NCBI RefSeq assembly: GCF_024400535.1
Contig: NZ_CP038800.1
Span: 1,364,001-1,428,000, forward strand
Direction: 5' to 3'
Source: Treponema denticola
Lineage (GTDB): Bacteria > Spirochaetota > Spirochaetia > Treponematales > Treponemataceae
Length of the DNA stretch: 64,000 nucleotides
In this document: positions 46,658-55,006 of the stretch, piece by piece
Position numbering within the stretch: position 1 is the first letter of the stretch
How the letters are laid out: each line of letters begins with the position of its first letter
Position numbers and translations under genes: made by a program
Notes under the pieces: generated by a model
The model's database searches: none
Seen by the model: only the letters and a program-made list of their open reading frames with translations
What the model was told of the DNA's origin: nothing

Positions 46658-47584
46658 ATGTTTTTCTTTACAGGTTATACATTAAAAACTGTAATTGGAT
46701 TTGTCTTTTTACTGGTCATGCTCATAGGACTTAATGAATTGACAAGAAGGAGCAAATGGATTTCTATTATCTTTTATGTTGCTTTACCGATTGTTTTTTC
46801 TATCTTTGTTTGGCCTATCACGACTGCGAACGGAAGCTCAGGTGCAACATGGTTTGCATGGGTAAAAACTTATTCGGCTTTGGCAGGTGTAATAGGTTTT
46901 ATGCTTTTACGCTATGTAAAAAAACTTGAGACAAACAAATTTATGCTTACCTTTCCCATGCTGATTTTGGTTATCAATATTTTGGAAGCTGTTTATGCGG
47001 ATATTGAGTGTTATTCTATGCATGGGGTAGTACGCGGCGGTCTTTTGATGGAAGGAGGCCCTTGGAATATTATAAATGCAATTGCAGGTATATTTCTTTG
47101 CCTTTCTCTTTCGGGCTGGTTAAAAATAAAGATAAGCAATACGAAATCACGGGATATGATTTGGGCTGATCAATTATGGTTTTGGATTATTGCATACGAT
47201 TTATGGAATATTTCTTATTGCTATAACTGTATCTCAAACCGATCTTTTTATGCAGGATTTACATTGATAGTTTCATGCACGGTGGCGGAATTCTTCTTCC
47301 GAAAAGGCGCATGGCTTCAGCATAGAGCTCAGACTCTTGCGATCTTTGCAATGTTCTCGCTTACTGCTAATTATGCCTCATATACGGATTGGTTCGGCAT
47401 TACATCAACTCAGGCTGACGCTCCGAAAACAGTATTGGCTGTTGCTGCTTTGATTGTAAACCTTGCCGTATTTGCTTACGAACTATACATCATAAGCAAA
47501 ACAAAGCGTAATCCGCTTAAAGAAGAAGTCTTTACCGATTTAAAATCATATAAGGCAATCCTTGCAGAAAATAAATTGAACTAA
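46658..47584 (+). CDS. Polytopic membrane protein of redox cluster (paralogue 2)
   Basis: 308 aa with about eight to nine helices, preceded by TGGAGG. It resembles proteins I recall as DUF5692, but that is a recollection, not a search. It shares segments with the protein at 43098-43931 (see there). Last gene of the cluster, followed by an intrinsic terminator. Conserved Asn/Asp/Glu within helices (VINILEA, IAYDLWN) could bind a cofactor or substrate. Confidence 0.75.
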   Translation: MFFFTGYTLKTVIGFVFLLVMLIGLNELTRRSKWISIIFYVALPIVFSIFVWPITTANGSSGATWFAWVKTYSALAGVIGFMLLRYVKKLETNKFMLTFPMLILVINILEAVYADIECYSMHGVVRGGLLMEGGPWNIINAIAGIFLCLSLSGWLKIKISNTKSRDMIWADQLWFWIIAYDLWNISYCYNCISNRSFYAGFTLIVSCTVAEFFFRKGAWLQHRAQTLAIFAMFSLTANYASYTDWFGITSTQADAPKTVLAVAALIVNLAVFAYELYIISKTKRNPLKEEVFTDLKSYKAILAENKLN

Positions 47585-47592
47585 TATTACTG

Positions 47593-47619
47593 ACGGCCGT
47601 CCAAGTACGGCCGTTTTTT
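47593..47619 (+). terminator. Terminator of the redox cluster
   Basis: Perfect 8-bp stem ACGGCCGT (47593-47600) / ACGGCCGT (47607-47614), loop CCAAGT, followed by T5. Confidence 0.9.
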
Positions 47620-47696
47620 ATAATTCTTACACTCTTGTTAATTAAAAGATAATATGATATTGTTTAACACGTAGATTATAATGAGGTATGTTTGTT

Positions 47697-49718
47697 ATGA
47701 TGAAATTTAAGCACATTTTTATGATTTTATTTTTTGCGGTAGTTTTTCAGATTTTGGGAGCTCAGGCTGTTCTAAGTCCCGAAGTTCTGAAAAAAATAAA
47801 CGGAGCCGTATTTGAAGTTGTTGTTTTAAAACCGGAAGAAGGGAAGCTGGAATATGAAAAAAAACTTCCCATGGATAGAATTCCATTTGCAATACGAAAC
47901 GACAAATATATTCCCATAGGAACCGCTTTTTTAATGGATGACGGCAAATTCTATTCTGCCGCCCATGTTTTTAACCTTTATGAAGAAAGTTTTTATAACG
48001 ACTACAACCTCCGTTCGGTATCGGGGGATATTTATAAGGTAGGATCGGTTTTAAGTTACTCTGTTGAAAAGGATTTTATAATTTTTGAGGCAGAAAATTA
48101 TAAGCATGTAAAAGGCGAAGGCCTTTCAGCCTTAAATGAATTTAACTTAAATACCCCCACCTTTTCCGTCGGCAATGCTTTGGGCGAAGGCATTATAATC
48201 CGTAACGGTCTTCTTACAAGCCAAACCTTTGAAGAAAGAAACGGAAAATGGAAGTGGCTTAGGTTTTCGGCTGCAGCCAGCCCCGGCAATTCAGGAGGAC
48301 CGCTTATTTCACCTGATGGAATGGTTTTGGGAATTATTACCATGAAAAGTGAAAATGAAAATTTAAACTATGCACTTCCCTTTGCCGAAACAAAGAATAT
48401 TGCAAAAAATCTAGGTACGGTCTATCTTCCTATTTTTTATAGGCTGCCGCATATTCTTGAAGAAAGCAGTTTTTATGAATTTAAGTATGAAGAAAAATTA
48501 CCCAAAAAGCTGACGGAGGTTCGAAAATCGGTCCTGTCCGATTATAAAAAATTTACACTCAGCATTATAGATGACTTGAAGAAAAAATATAGTTTTTCCG
48601 GAGCCGAATCCTTTACCAAAGCCTTGGGTTCGGAAGAGATTATGTATGGAGCTTGGGCTCCTTCTTTTCCTCTTCATTTGGCCCGTCAGGGAAATAAAAA
48701 GTGGGGATTATTTATTCCCAATGATCTAAAAGAATATAAGCTTCCTCAAAACGGCAAAGTAGTTTACGGTAAAATGCTTAATTCAACCATGGCTTTGATA
48801 AAAAAGCCTGATAATGTAAGCGAAAAAGAACTTATACAATCCCCTAAATTATATATGGACTATATTTTAAGTGCTGATCGTATTTATAGGACCGTCGCAG
48901 GAGAAAAAGTTCCTGTTTTATCTTATGGACAGGCATCAAGGTCTGAAAGCCATATAGATGTTTACGGTAGAAAATGGCTTGTAAATTATTGGGAGCTTCC
49001 CTTTGCAGACGGGGAAGTTATATCGTATTCTCTTCCTGTTCCGGGAGGAATCTATGTTATGAGTAAAATTGATGCCATTTCTTCTACAAGGAACGGACAT
49101 AATCTTGATTATAGTTTTATGACAGACTATATTCTACCTTCGTATAATGCAAATTTCGGAGATTGGAAAGAATTTTTATCTTTATCGCCCAAAGATTATC
49201 CTATTGACCCTATGCTTGCAGCAATTAAATTTGATTTTAATTCAAAGAATACGATTATAAAAGCCGGAGATTATGATTTTTCAATATCCAAAAAAGACTT
49301 TTCAAGTGATAAAGAAACTACCTTAGTGCTTTCTTTAGGATTTAATTTAAAAGGCAGTACGCCCGGTATTGAAGTGCGTAACTTGCAAATGTTTACAAAG
49401 GCCAGAAGCGATGATTATATATATATCGGGCTCTCAAAAAATTTAAAACCGCCTAAGGAAGCTCCCGAAAAAAATATAGAACAGTGGCAGCAAAAAATAA
49501 ATCAAGCAGCTCCTTATAATGCGAAACCATATAATCAAGATCAGTATACATTTTATGATGAAATTCTTTTTATGGATGATATAAAAAAATCCGATACGGA
49601 AAAAATCAATCAATTGTATTATATAAGTTTAGAGTTAAAACAACAGGATAGGTTTGAAGAAATTCAAAAATTGGCTGCTGAAATAAAAAAAGGTTTAAAA
49701 TCTCCCTTAAAAAAATAA
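47697..49718 (+). CDS. Exported trypsin-like serine protease
   Basis: 673 aa from ATG 47697 (GAGG ends 10 bases upstream; the ATG at 47688 is too close to it). Signal peptide ending LGAQA. Catalytic triad as in HtrA-like proteins: His90 (YSAAHVF), Asp126 (VEKDFIIF), Ser199 (SPGNSGGP). The large remainder (about 230-673) has no PDZ domain that I recognise and is probably a separate substrate or anchoring domain. Second such protease in the window, but distinct from the lipoprotein at 1275. Confidence 0.82.
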   Translation: MMKFKHIFMILFFAVVFQILGAQAVLSPEVLKKINGAVFEVVVLKPEEGKLEYEKKLPMDRIPFAIRNDKYIPIGTAFLMDDGKFYSAAHVFNLYEESFYNDYNLRSVSGDIYKVGSVLSYSVEKDFIIFEAENYKHVKGEGLSALNEFNLNTPTFSVGNALGEGIIIRNGLLTSQTFEERNGKWKWLRFSAAASPGNSGGPLISPDGMVLGIITMKSENENLNYALPFAETKNIAKNLGTVYLPIFYRLPHILEESSFYEFKYEEKLPKKLTEVRKSVLSDYKKFTLSIIDDLKKKYSFSGAESFTKALGSEEIMYGAWAPSFPLHLARQGNKKWGLFIPNDLKEYKLPQNGKVVYGKMLNSTMALIKKPDNVSEKELIQSPKLYMDYILSADRIYRTVAGEKVPVLSYGQASRSESHIDVYGRKWLVNYWELPFADGEVISYSLPVPGGIYVMSKIDAISSTRNGHNLDYSFMTDYILPSYNANFGDWKEFLSLSPKDYPIDPMLAAIKFDFNSKNTIIKAGDYDFSISKKDFSSDKETTLVLSLGFNLKGSTPGIEVRNLQMFTKARSDDYIYIGLSKNLKPPKEAPEKNIEQWQQKINQAAPYNAKPYNQDQYTFYDEILFMDDIKKSDTEKINQLYYISLELKQQDRFEEIQKLAAEIKKGLKSPLKK

Positions 49719-49740
49719 CTAGGGAATATTTATAGGAGGT

Positions 49741-49899
49741 ATGATAAACAGTTCAGCTGAAATTCAGCTTCACTGTTTATCTACCGAGTTTTGTACTTAC
49801 GGGTACAAAACTTCGCATTATTATATGTGTGTGCTTTTCGGCACACACTTGAAAAAACTCTTTTCGCAAATTGATATTTGCTGCAAAAAGGTTTTATAG
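49741..49899 (+). CDS. Possible 52-codon ORF or hairpin-rich leader of osmC-like gene
   Basis: An ORF of 52 codons, starting MINSSAEIQLHC and with five Cys, runs to a TAG directly before the next gene's GGAG. Its own GGAGG ends just one base before the ATG, too close for normal initiation. The same DNA holds three perfect hairpins (next entries), which is unusual for a protein gene, so a structured leader or a small dispersed element is as likely. Confidence 0.3.
   Translation: MINSSAEIQLHCLSTEFCTYGYKTSHYYMCVLFGTHLKKLFSQIDICCKKVL
49744..49888 (+). repeat. String of four hairpins upstream of osmC-like gene
   Basis: Hairpin 1: ATAAACAGT/ACTGTTTAT (49744-49752, 49772-49780) with inner AGCTGA/TCAGCT. 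Hairpin 2: GTTTTGTAC/GTACAAAAC (49788-49811). Hairpin 3: GTGTGTGC/GCACACAC (49827-49848). Hairpin 4: GCAAA/TTTGC with outer TTTT/AAAA (49861-49888). Nothing else explains this 145-bp stretch. Confidence 0.7.
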
Positions 49900-49907
49900 G
49901 AGAAATT

Positions 49908-50324
49908 ATGGCAAAAGAATTTAGAACAAAAGCCGAAATAGATTTAGGCGAAGGTTTTAAAGTTGAATGTGAGGCATCAGGCAAGAAAATTATTGCGGAT
50001 GAGCCCTTGAGTTTCGGGGGAACCGATTTAGGAATGAACCCGATAGAACTTCTTTTAAGCGGTTTGGGAGCCTGTAAGTGTGTTACTTCAAAGGTAATTG
50101 CAAAGAAAAAAGGTCTTAAACTGGATTATTTGGCTGTTGAATGTATAGGCTTTTTTAGACCGGGTACACTGGGACTTTCCGATATTGAAACAATATATCA
50201 TATTAAGTCCGATGCTTCCGATGAGGAGCTTGAAAAATTTATGGCTTTGGTTGACGACAGCTGTCCGGTACACGCCACAATCAAAAATCCTGCCCCGATA
50301 GCTCATAAACTGGTTAGAGTCTAG
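49908..50324 (+). CDS. OsmC-family peroxide-detoxification protein
   Basis: 138 aa from ATG 49908 (GGAGAAATT upstream; the frame from 49878 is an unsupported extension). Both redox Cys of the OsmC/Ohr fold are present: Cys56 in GLGACKCVTS, with an extra Cys58, and Cys119 in DDSCPVHATI. These proteins reduce organic peroxides. With the selenoprotein GPx this gives the window two peroxide defences, suiting an anaerobe facing host oxidants. Confidence 0.9.
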   Translation: MAKEFRTKAEIDLGEGFKVECEASGKKIIADEPLSFGGTDLGMNPIELLLSGLGACKCVTSKVIAKKKGLKLDYLAVECIGFFRPGTLGLSDIETIYHIKSDASDEELEKFMALVDDSCPVHATIKNPAPIAHKLVRV

Positions 50325-50370
50325 AAACATTGAGCACTGTACCCCGATGCTCTGCGTCGGGGTTGTTGAT

Positions 50371-51513
50371 TTAATCCGTATCTTTAAGAGCTTCTTGTTT
50401 TTTAGCCTTTTTCTTGCGTCTATGCTTAACCTGTTTGCCGAGTTTTGCAGGGCGTACTTGGCTTCTCTCCATTGATACCTTAATTCCCAAATCATTTAAA
50501 ACGCTTTTTACTGCAAATTCCAATTCCTTTCTTTGAGGGTTCATGGGGAGAATAAAGTGCCTGCATTCCTTGTAAACATAGGTATAAACTTCTTGCGGCG
50601 GCCCTTCGGGATTTGCAATCAGTCTGATGTAATCTTTAAGTAATGATTTTAAACATTCTCCCTGTTTTATTTGAGGTTTAGCGTCAACTTCCTTATCCAA
50701 AAGAGCAAGATTTTCTATATATATCTTTTTAAATTTTGAAGACGAATCTATAAAGGCGCATGCCCCAGGCTGTAGGTAAACATAGAGCTTAAAATCCAAA
50801 AGCTTTTTTATAATATCGCTTGCATGCCCGCTAAAAATAATCTTATTTATTTCTTCGGTTATTCTTGAAGGGGATACAAATTCCAAAAGATGGGCATTTT
50901 TCCGTATTTGAAGCTGTAGAAAAAACGGAATACCTGAATCCGTCATTGCTGCATACTTTATAGCCCTAATCATTCTTACGGGATCTTCTGAAAATATAAG
51001 TTTAAGCGGAATAATAGGTCTTATTTTTTTTTCTCTTATATCGTTAACTCCGCCTATATAATCGATTACGAGCTCATGGATCGGGTCATAATAAAGAGCA
51101 TTTAAAGTAAAATCCCTTCGGTGTACATCCTCATCTATAGTTCCGAACTTATTTCCTATGCTTCCGTCTTCGGTTGATCTAAATGTGCTCACCTCATATA
51201 TTTTTTCTCCGAAAAATATATGCACCAACCTAAAACGCCTGCCTATTATTCTTGAATTCCTGAATATTTTCCGTATTTTTGAAGGTTCTGCAGAGGTTGC
51301 AATATCGAAATCCTTTGGAACATGACCTATCAATAGATCTCTTACTGCTCCTCCTACTATGTAGGCTTCAAAACCTTGAGAATTTAAACGCTGTATAATT
51401 TTTACGGCTTCAATATCTATTTTTTCGAGGGCAATATGGTGCTCCTCCTGAGTATAGACTAAAGCCTGCCGAACCTGCTTTCCTTCGGCATTTTGACCGT
51501 ATCGAACTAACAT
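50371..51513 (-). CDS. pcnB: Poly(A) polymerase / CCA-type nucleotidyltransferase
   Basis: 380 aa from ATG 51513. Class II nucleotidyltransferase head: VGGAVRDLLIG, DFDIAT, and the RNSRIIGRRFRLVH stretch typical of PcnB. A very basic tail (KHRRKKKAKKQ) also fits PcnB. Three tRNA genes in this window lack an encoded CCA, so some enzyme of this superfamily must add it; whether this one does is open. The upstream ATG at 51534 lies within the predicted -10 region, so 51513 is preferred. Confidence 0.85.
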   Translation of the reverse strand: MLVRYGQNAEGKQVRQALVYTQEEHHIALEKIDIEAVKIIQRLNSQGFEAYIVGGAVRDLLIGHVPKDFDIATSAEPSKIRKIFRNSRIIGRRFRLVHIFFGEKIYEVSTFRSTEDGSIGNKFGTIDEDVHRRDFTLNALYYDPIHELVIDYIGGVNDIREKKIRPIIPLKLIFSEDPVRMIRAIKYAAMTDSGIPFFLQLQIRKNAHLLEFVSPSRITEEINKIIFSGHASDIIKKLLDFKLYVYLQPGACAFIDSSSKFKKIYIENLALLDKEVDAKPQIKQGECLKSLLKDYIRLIANPEGPPQEVYTYVYKECRHFILPMNPQRKELEFAVKSVLNDLGIKVSMERSQVRPAKLGKQVKHRRKKKAKKQEALKDTD

Positions 51514-51525
51514 TTTTGAATGAAT

Positions 51526-51554
51526 ATATTGCATGTAAAAAGGCTTTATGTCAA
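51526..51554 (-). promoter_or_regulatory. Promoter of pcnB
   Basis: On the minus strand TTGACA (51554-51549), 17 bases, CAATAT (51531-51526). The start would lie about 6 bases before ATG 51513, leaving no room for a ribosome site: a near-leaderless transcript. Confidence 0.5.
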
Positions 51555-51684
51555 TGAGTATTGCCTATTTTTATCAAAATTCTATGGTTTTAGCTAAAAA
51601 AGCCCTTTAAAAATTCGTTGAAATATGGTATACTATCTTTTCTATACATTAGATAATTGCATATTGGAGAAGTTGCGAAAAAAT

Positions 51685-52716
51685 ATGACAATAGATAATG
51701 CAGGACTCGGAACTATAATCTCTACAGACATCGTTGTTTTAAATGATCAAGAAAGAACCTTGGTTAAGTATGCTTTTGAACGATTAAATGAAGAATACAA
51801 GACCACTGTTTTGGAAATAGGAAAAAAGCTCATGGATTTGGAAAGAATGTCGGCTGCGATTTCCCGCTTTCCTTCAATCCATGAAACAAGCGTTCTTGCA
51901 GGTGAAAAACGCAGCCAAGAAACCCTTATAGAAACTTTATGTAAAACTCCTTCCGATGCCCGTACTCTTTCAATGCCTACGAAGGCCGTATTGGGACGCG
52001 GCTTTCTTGTAGCAAAATTCCATATCTTTTCTGCTCTTACCAAGGTCGCTTCAAATTCATCATTTTCGGAAGAAAAAATTGAAGAACTTAGAGCTGCTAC
52101 TATGAATATCATGTTTACGATTATGTCCGAAGATGTTTATATTTCTATTTTGGACAGCAATATTTTGGATAAACAAAAACAAGAAAAAGTTGCAAATGCC
52201 TTAACCTATCTTTGGGAGCACCGTTTGGATCAAAACACCACTTCATTTGCTCCCGTTCTAACCCGCGTTTGGACTGCCCGTGACACAATAGCTCCCGTAT
52301 TCGGTACGATGATGGGCACCAGCGAGCTTTTTTTGCTTTCTTCCAAATTGGATGATTCTTGGCAAAGTTTTATGCTTGCAAAACTATCCAATAAGATTAT
52401 AGGGCAGTCTTTGGAAGAGTTTTTATTCGGCATCTCATATGAAGATATCCTTTATGTACGCAATCAGCTGGTAAGCTGTAAGATCCTTGCAATGGGTAGA
52501 GAAGATGTTGCCAAGCTCTTAAATAAAAAACTGGATTTTGATAATTCCGATCCTCGTCATTTTTACTCTTCCTATGTGCAGCGCCGAAACAATGCCGATG
52601 CCCGTAAGCGACTCAATGCCGCCGGCCCTAAAAACACGATTGAAGACTACTACATCAGCTTTTTATTCGAAAAAGGCTTGGAGCTAAAAGACGGGAAGGC
52701 GGAGACAAAAAAGTAA
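51685..52716 (+). CDS. Conserved hypothetical protein, alpha-helical
   Basis: 343 aa from ATG 51685, with GGAGAAG 13-19 bases upstream; the longer frame from 51625 starts inside a TATACT promoter-like box. No signal peptide or membrane helix; the sequence is mostly amphipathic helix (LVKYAFERLNEEYKTTVLEIGKK; quoted in part, 51745-51830). No domain recognised. It ends with a charged tail. The gene stands alone between divergent pcnB and a minus-strand gene. Confidence 0.7.
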   Translation: MTIDNAGLGTIISTDIVVLNDQERTLVKYAFERLNEEYKTTVLEIGKKLMDLERMSAAISRFPSIHETSVLAGEKRSQETLIETLCKTPSDARTLSMPTKAVLGRGFLVAKFHIFSALTKVASNSSFSEEKIEELRAATMNIMFTIMSEDVYISILDSNILDKQKQEKVANALTYLWEHRLDQNTTSFAPVLTRVWTARDTIAPVFGTMMGTSELFLLSSKLDDSWQSFMLAKLSNKIIGQSLEEFLFGISYEDILYVRNQLVSCKILAMGREDVAKLLNKKLDFDNSDPRHFYSSYVQRRNNADARKRLNAAGPKNTIEDYYISFLFEKGLELKDGKAETKK

Positions 52717-52767
52717 GCCTTATTCTCGTCAAGTATTTTTGGGAAGAATATTGTTTCATTTGCCGGA

Positions 52768-53298
52768 TTAATAATAGAAATTGTTTTTTTGTAAAATTGT
52801 CAAAAATTTGGCTAAGTCCTCAATACTTGTAATAAAAGGAAAATATATAGAAACAAAGAATTCTTTTTCGGTAGATGATGCGATATTATCTCCAATTTTA
52901 TCGTAATTTTGTTCACTGCCATAATCTTTAAGATAGTTTTCAACGCCATATATTTCGAAGTGAACAGAACTAATTATATTCCAGTCAAAAAGTTGTATTT
53001 GATTCCTTGATATCTTTGTTGTAATTGAAACAGTATCAAAGTCGAACTCAATATCACATAATCCGATAAAGCTGATTACAGGGATAGGGTAAATATCCGG
53101 CTGATATTCTCCTTCGGAATTTTTATGATAATGACCATTAAAGAAACCTCTGTTTATTTTGCTGCCTGTATACTGTTTTATCAATGTTCTATGCAGTTCA
53201 TGTGATTTATGGATTATAGGAGAATAAATTCGATTTAGTATTTCTCGTGTAGCTTCTGCCATAGCGTCTAATTTAACAAATTTGAGCCATTTATACAA
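52768..53298 (-). CDS. Hypothetical protein
   Basis: 176 aa if read from TTG 53298, or 164 aa from ATG 53262; neither has a clear ribosome site. It is unusually rich in Ile, Tyr and Phe, with no signal peptide and no motif I recognise. It lies at the edge of the accessory region and its base composition (very AT-rich) differs sharply from the GC-rich gene that follows on the same strand. Confidence 0.6.
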   Translation of the reverse strand: MYKWLKFVKLDAMAEATREILNRIYSPIIHKSHELHRTLIKQYTGSKINRGFFNGHYHKNSEGEYQPDIYPIPVISFIGLCDIEFDFDTVSITTKISRNQIQLFDWNIISSVHFEIYGVENYLKDYGSEQNYDKIGDNIASSTEKEFFVSIYFPFITSIEDLAKFLTILQKNNFYY

Positions 53299-53357
53299 GT
53301 TGTTTTTTTGCTAAAAATATGTCTGACCTAACTTCTATAGTATGTTTTTAGATTTTA

Positions 53358-54422
53358 CTAATTCCCGGCCTTCAGTTTGTCTATCGTTTTGACCATAGGT
53401 TTATACCGTGAGAGATTTTTGTTTGTAACATTGTCCCATGCCGTGTACATGTGCCCGAGCATAGCAGGGTTGTCCTTGTACAAAAGCGAATAGTCTATGA
53501 GAGTGCTTACCGCTTTAATGCTCTTGAAACTTGTAGGCAGGACACGGAAGCTCTTGTTTAAAAAAAACGGAATGGAGCCGTAGTGTTCCAGCTCGTCATA
53601 GTGCCAGTCGCAGATGATGATGTCCTTAGGAATGAGGTCGACGGCGGGGTAGGTGCCGTTACATGAGCTTTCGTATTCGCCCTTATAACCGCTATCTTCA
53701 TCCTCGCTGTCGATGAGGCGGTCGCCCCACATATACATTGTAAACCCGCGTTTTTTGACACAGTGATCGTAGAGTCTGTTCACGGCACCGGCGAACAGCT
53801 CGGCCTTGTCTTTTCCTCGGCAAAGGGGGCAGGCATCTTCGCCTATCAAAAATACTTCGTCCAAGCCGACGTGTATTTTTTTTACCGAAAAAACTTCGGT
53901 AATCTCGTCGATTAAACCGAATAAAATCGTGTAGACTTTTTCATTGGAAGAGCAGAGGCTTCGGCAATAAATACCCTTATTGCCGGGGTAGAGGCCGGGC
54001 GTTTCGTCCAGTTCGGGATAGGCTTTGAGCAGGGCAAAGGTTTTGTTTTTCCATGATTGATGGCCGAGGCAGTTTATTTCGGGGATGAGGTCGATGGAAA
54101 GCCTGCGGCATTCTGCAGCAATTTCGCGTGCAACGGTTTCGGAAAGCACATATTTGTTATAGAGTTTCGGATCGCTTTTCCATTGATAGTTATAGCCTAT
54201 TTGAAGAAAAAGCGTATTGATTCCCCGTTTTTGTAAATCGGGCAGTTCTTTTATCAGATTTTTGCCCGTTTTGTCGGTATTTACGCTTGCGTGAAATGCA
54301 ATGACGAATTTGCGTTTAGGCATGGTGCCGTTTGTTTGAGCGTAAACAGCCGGCTGTAAAAGCAAAAGCAGCAAGAAGGGTACGAGTACCATTGCTTTTT
54401 CTTTGAGAGTTTTTGCTATCAT
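53358..54422 (-). CDS. Exported GH20-like glycosidase
   Basis: 354 aa from ATG 54422, whose GAGGAGG ribosome site ends six bases upstream; an upstream in-frame ATG overlaps that site. Signal peptide ending AVYA-Q. TIM-barrel protein with HVGLDEV (His184 to Val190), matching the Asp-Glu pair of GH20 beta-N-acetylhexosaminidases, and a CPLC pair just after. A segment such as 53761-53820 is about 58% GC, well above the neighbours, suggesting acquisition. GH20 enzymes release terminal GlcNAc or GalNAc; specificity unknown. Confidence 0.75.
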   Translation of the reverse strand: MIAKTLKEKAMVLVPFLLLLLLQPAVYAQTNGTMPKRKFVIAFHASVNTDKTGKNLIKELPDLQKRGINTLFLQIGYNYQWKSDPKLYNKYVLSETVAREIAAECRRLSIDLIPEINCLGHQSWKNKTFALLKAYPELDETPGLYPGNKGIYCRSLCSSNEKVYTILFGLIDEITEVFSVKKIHVGLDEVFLIGEDACPLCRGKDKAELFAGAVNRLYDHCVKKRGFTMYMWGDRLIDSEDEDSGYKGEYESSCNGTYPAVDLIPKDIIICDWHYDELEHYGSIPFFLNKSFRVLPTSFKSIKAVSTLIDYSLLYKDNPAMLGHMYTAWDNVTNKNLSRYKPMVKTIDKLKAGN

Positions 54423-54456
54423 AGTGAACCTCCTCATTTAGTATACCGCCTTCATC

Positions 54457-54470
54457 ACTCCCACTCAATA
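54457..54470. repeat. Core direct repeat, distal copy (att-like)
   Basis: ACTCCCACTCAATA, identical to 57326-57339 at the guaA 3' end. It would be the left attachment core if the cassette integrated by site-specific recombination. Confidence 0.6.
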
Positions 54471-54565
54471 ATTATCATAGCATATTTGTTTCTTTTATGT
54501 ATTGTCAGTATCTATTAAGTTTCTAAAACCAAACATTTTATACCTATTTTTTGTGGTTTTAGAGG

Positions 54566-54588
54566 TTTTTAGTATCAAAACAGTATCA
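54566..54588. repeat. 23-bp inner direct repeat, left copy
   Basis: A T5 run followed by AGTATCAAAACAGTATCA, identical over 23 bp to 57223-57245. It contains AGTATCA twice in tandem, and TGATACT follows at 54593-54599 as an inverted partner. Consistent with arm-type recombinase sites. The remaining ~180 bp around it hold no gene. Confidence 0.75.
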
Positions 54589-54618
54589 ATAATGATACTA
54601 AAAATATTACTATCATAA

Positions 54619-54974
54619 TCATTCCATTTTTATCTTTAATACCACATCACTATTGCTTAATAATCGCTTTATTTCTTCCTTGCTTAAATTTTTAATCTTC
54701 CCAATTCGAGTATATTCCCATGTGTTTGCTCCATAAAATACAACTATTTTGTTTCCGGAGTACAGCATTATATCTCCGGCTTCTGCTGTAATTCTTTTAT
54801 CAGATGAGGAGTAAGTTTTACCCAATTTCTCCTACCTACTCGAAATCGCTATATTTAGATAACCGGGATGGTTACCTCTCCTTGTTTTAATTCTTCCTTT
54901 AGTTCCTTTACAGTATTATTGTTTTCCCATTCAACATCAAGTACAGTGCCATCTATTTGCATGTCTTTTATCAT
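54619..54974 (-). pseudogene. Degraded cyclophilin-like fold protein gene
   Basis: The C-terminal part (54825-54619) reads TAEAGDIMLYSGNKIVVFYG, typical of the cyclophilin-like fold family. The N-terminal part (from ATG 54974, ...MQIDGTVLDVEWENN...GEVTIP) lies in another frame. Between them a third frame reads RLSKYSDFE-stop-VGEIG, where the family has a Gln, so CAG became TAG. Two frameshifts and one nonsense codon make it a pseudogene. It lies 33 bp after radical SAM B. Confidence 0.7.
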
Positions 54975-55006
54975 ATTTTCGCATCTTTTCCAAAGTAATA
55001 GTCTGT

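Noticed and set aside
49781-49984. A minus-strand 67-codon frame across the OsmC leader
   Set aside because: Open only because of the inverted repeats in that region; it overlaps the start of the OsmC gene.
53558-53761. An internal alternative frame within the GH20-like gene
   Set aside because: A by-product of high GC in that gene; the GH20 motif lies in the other frame.
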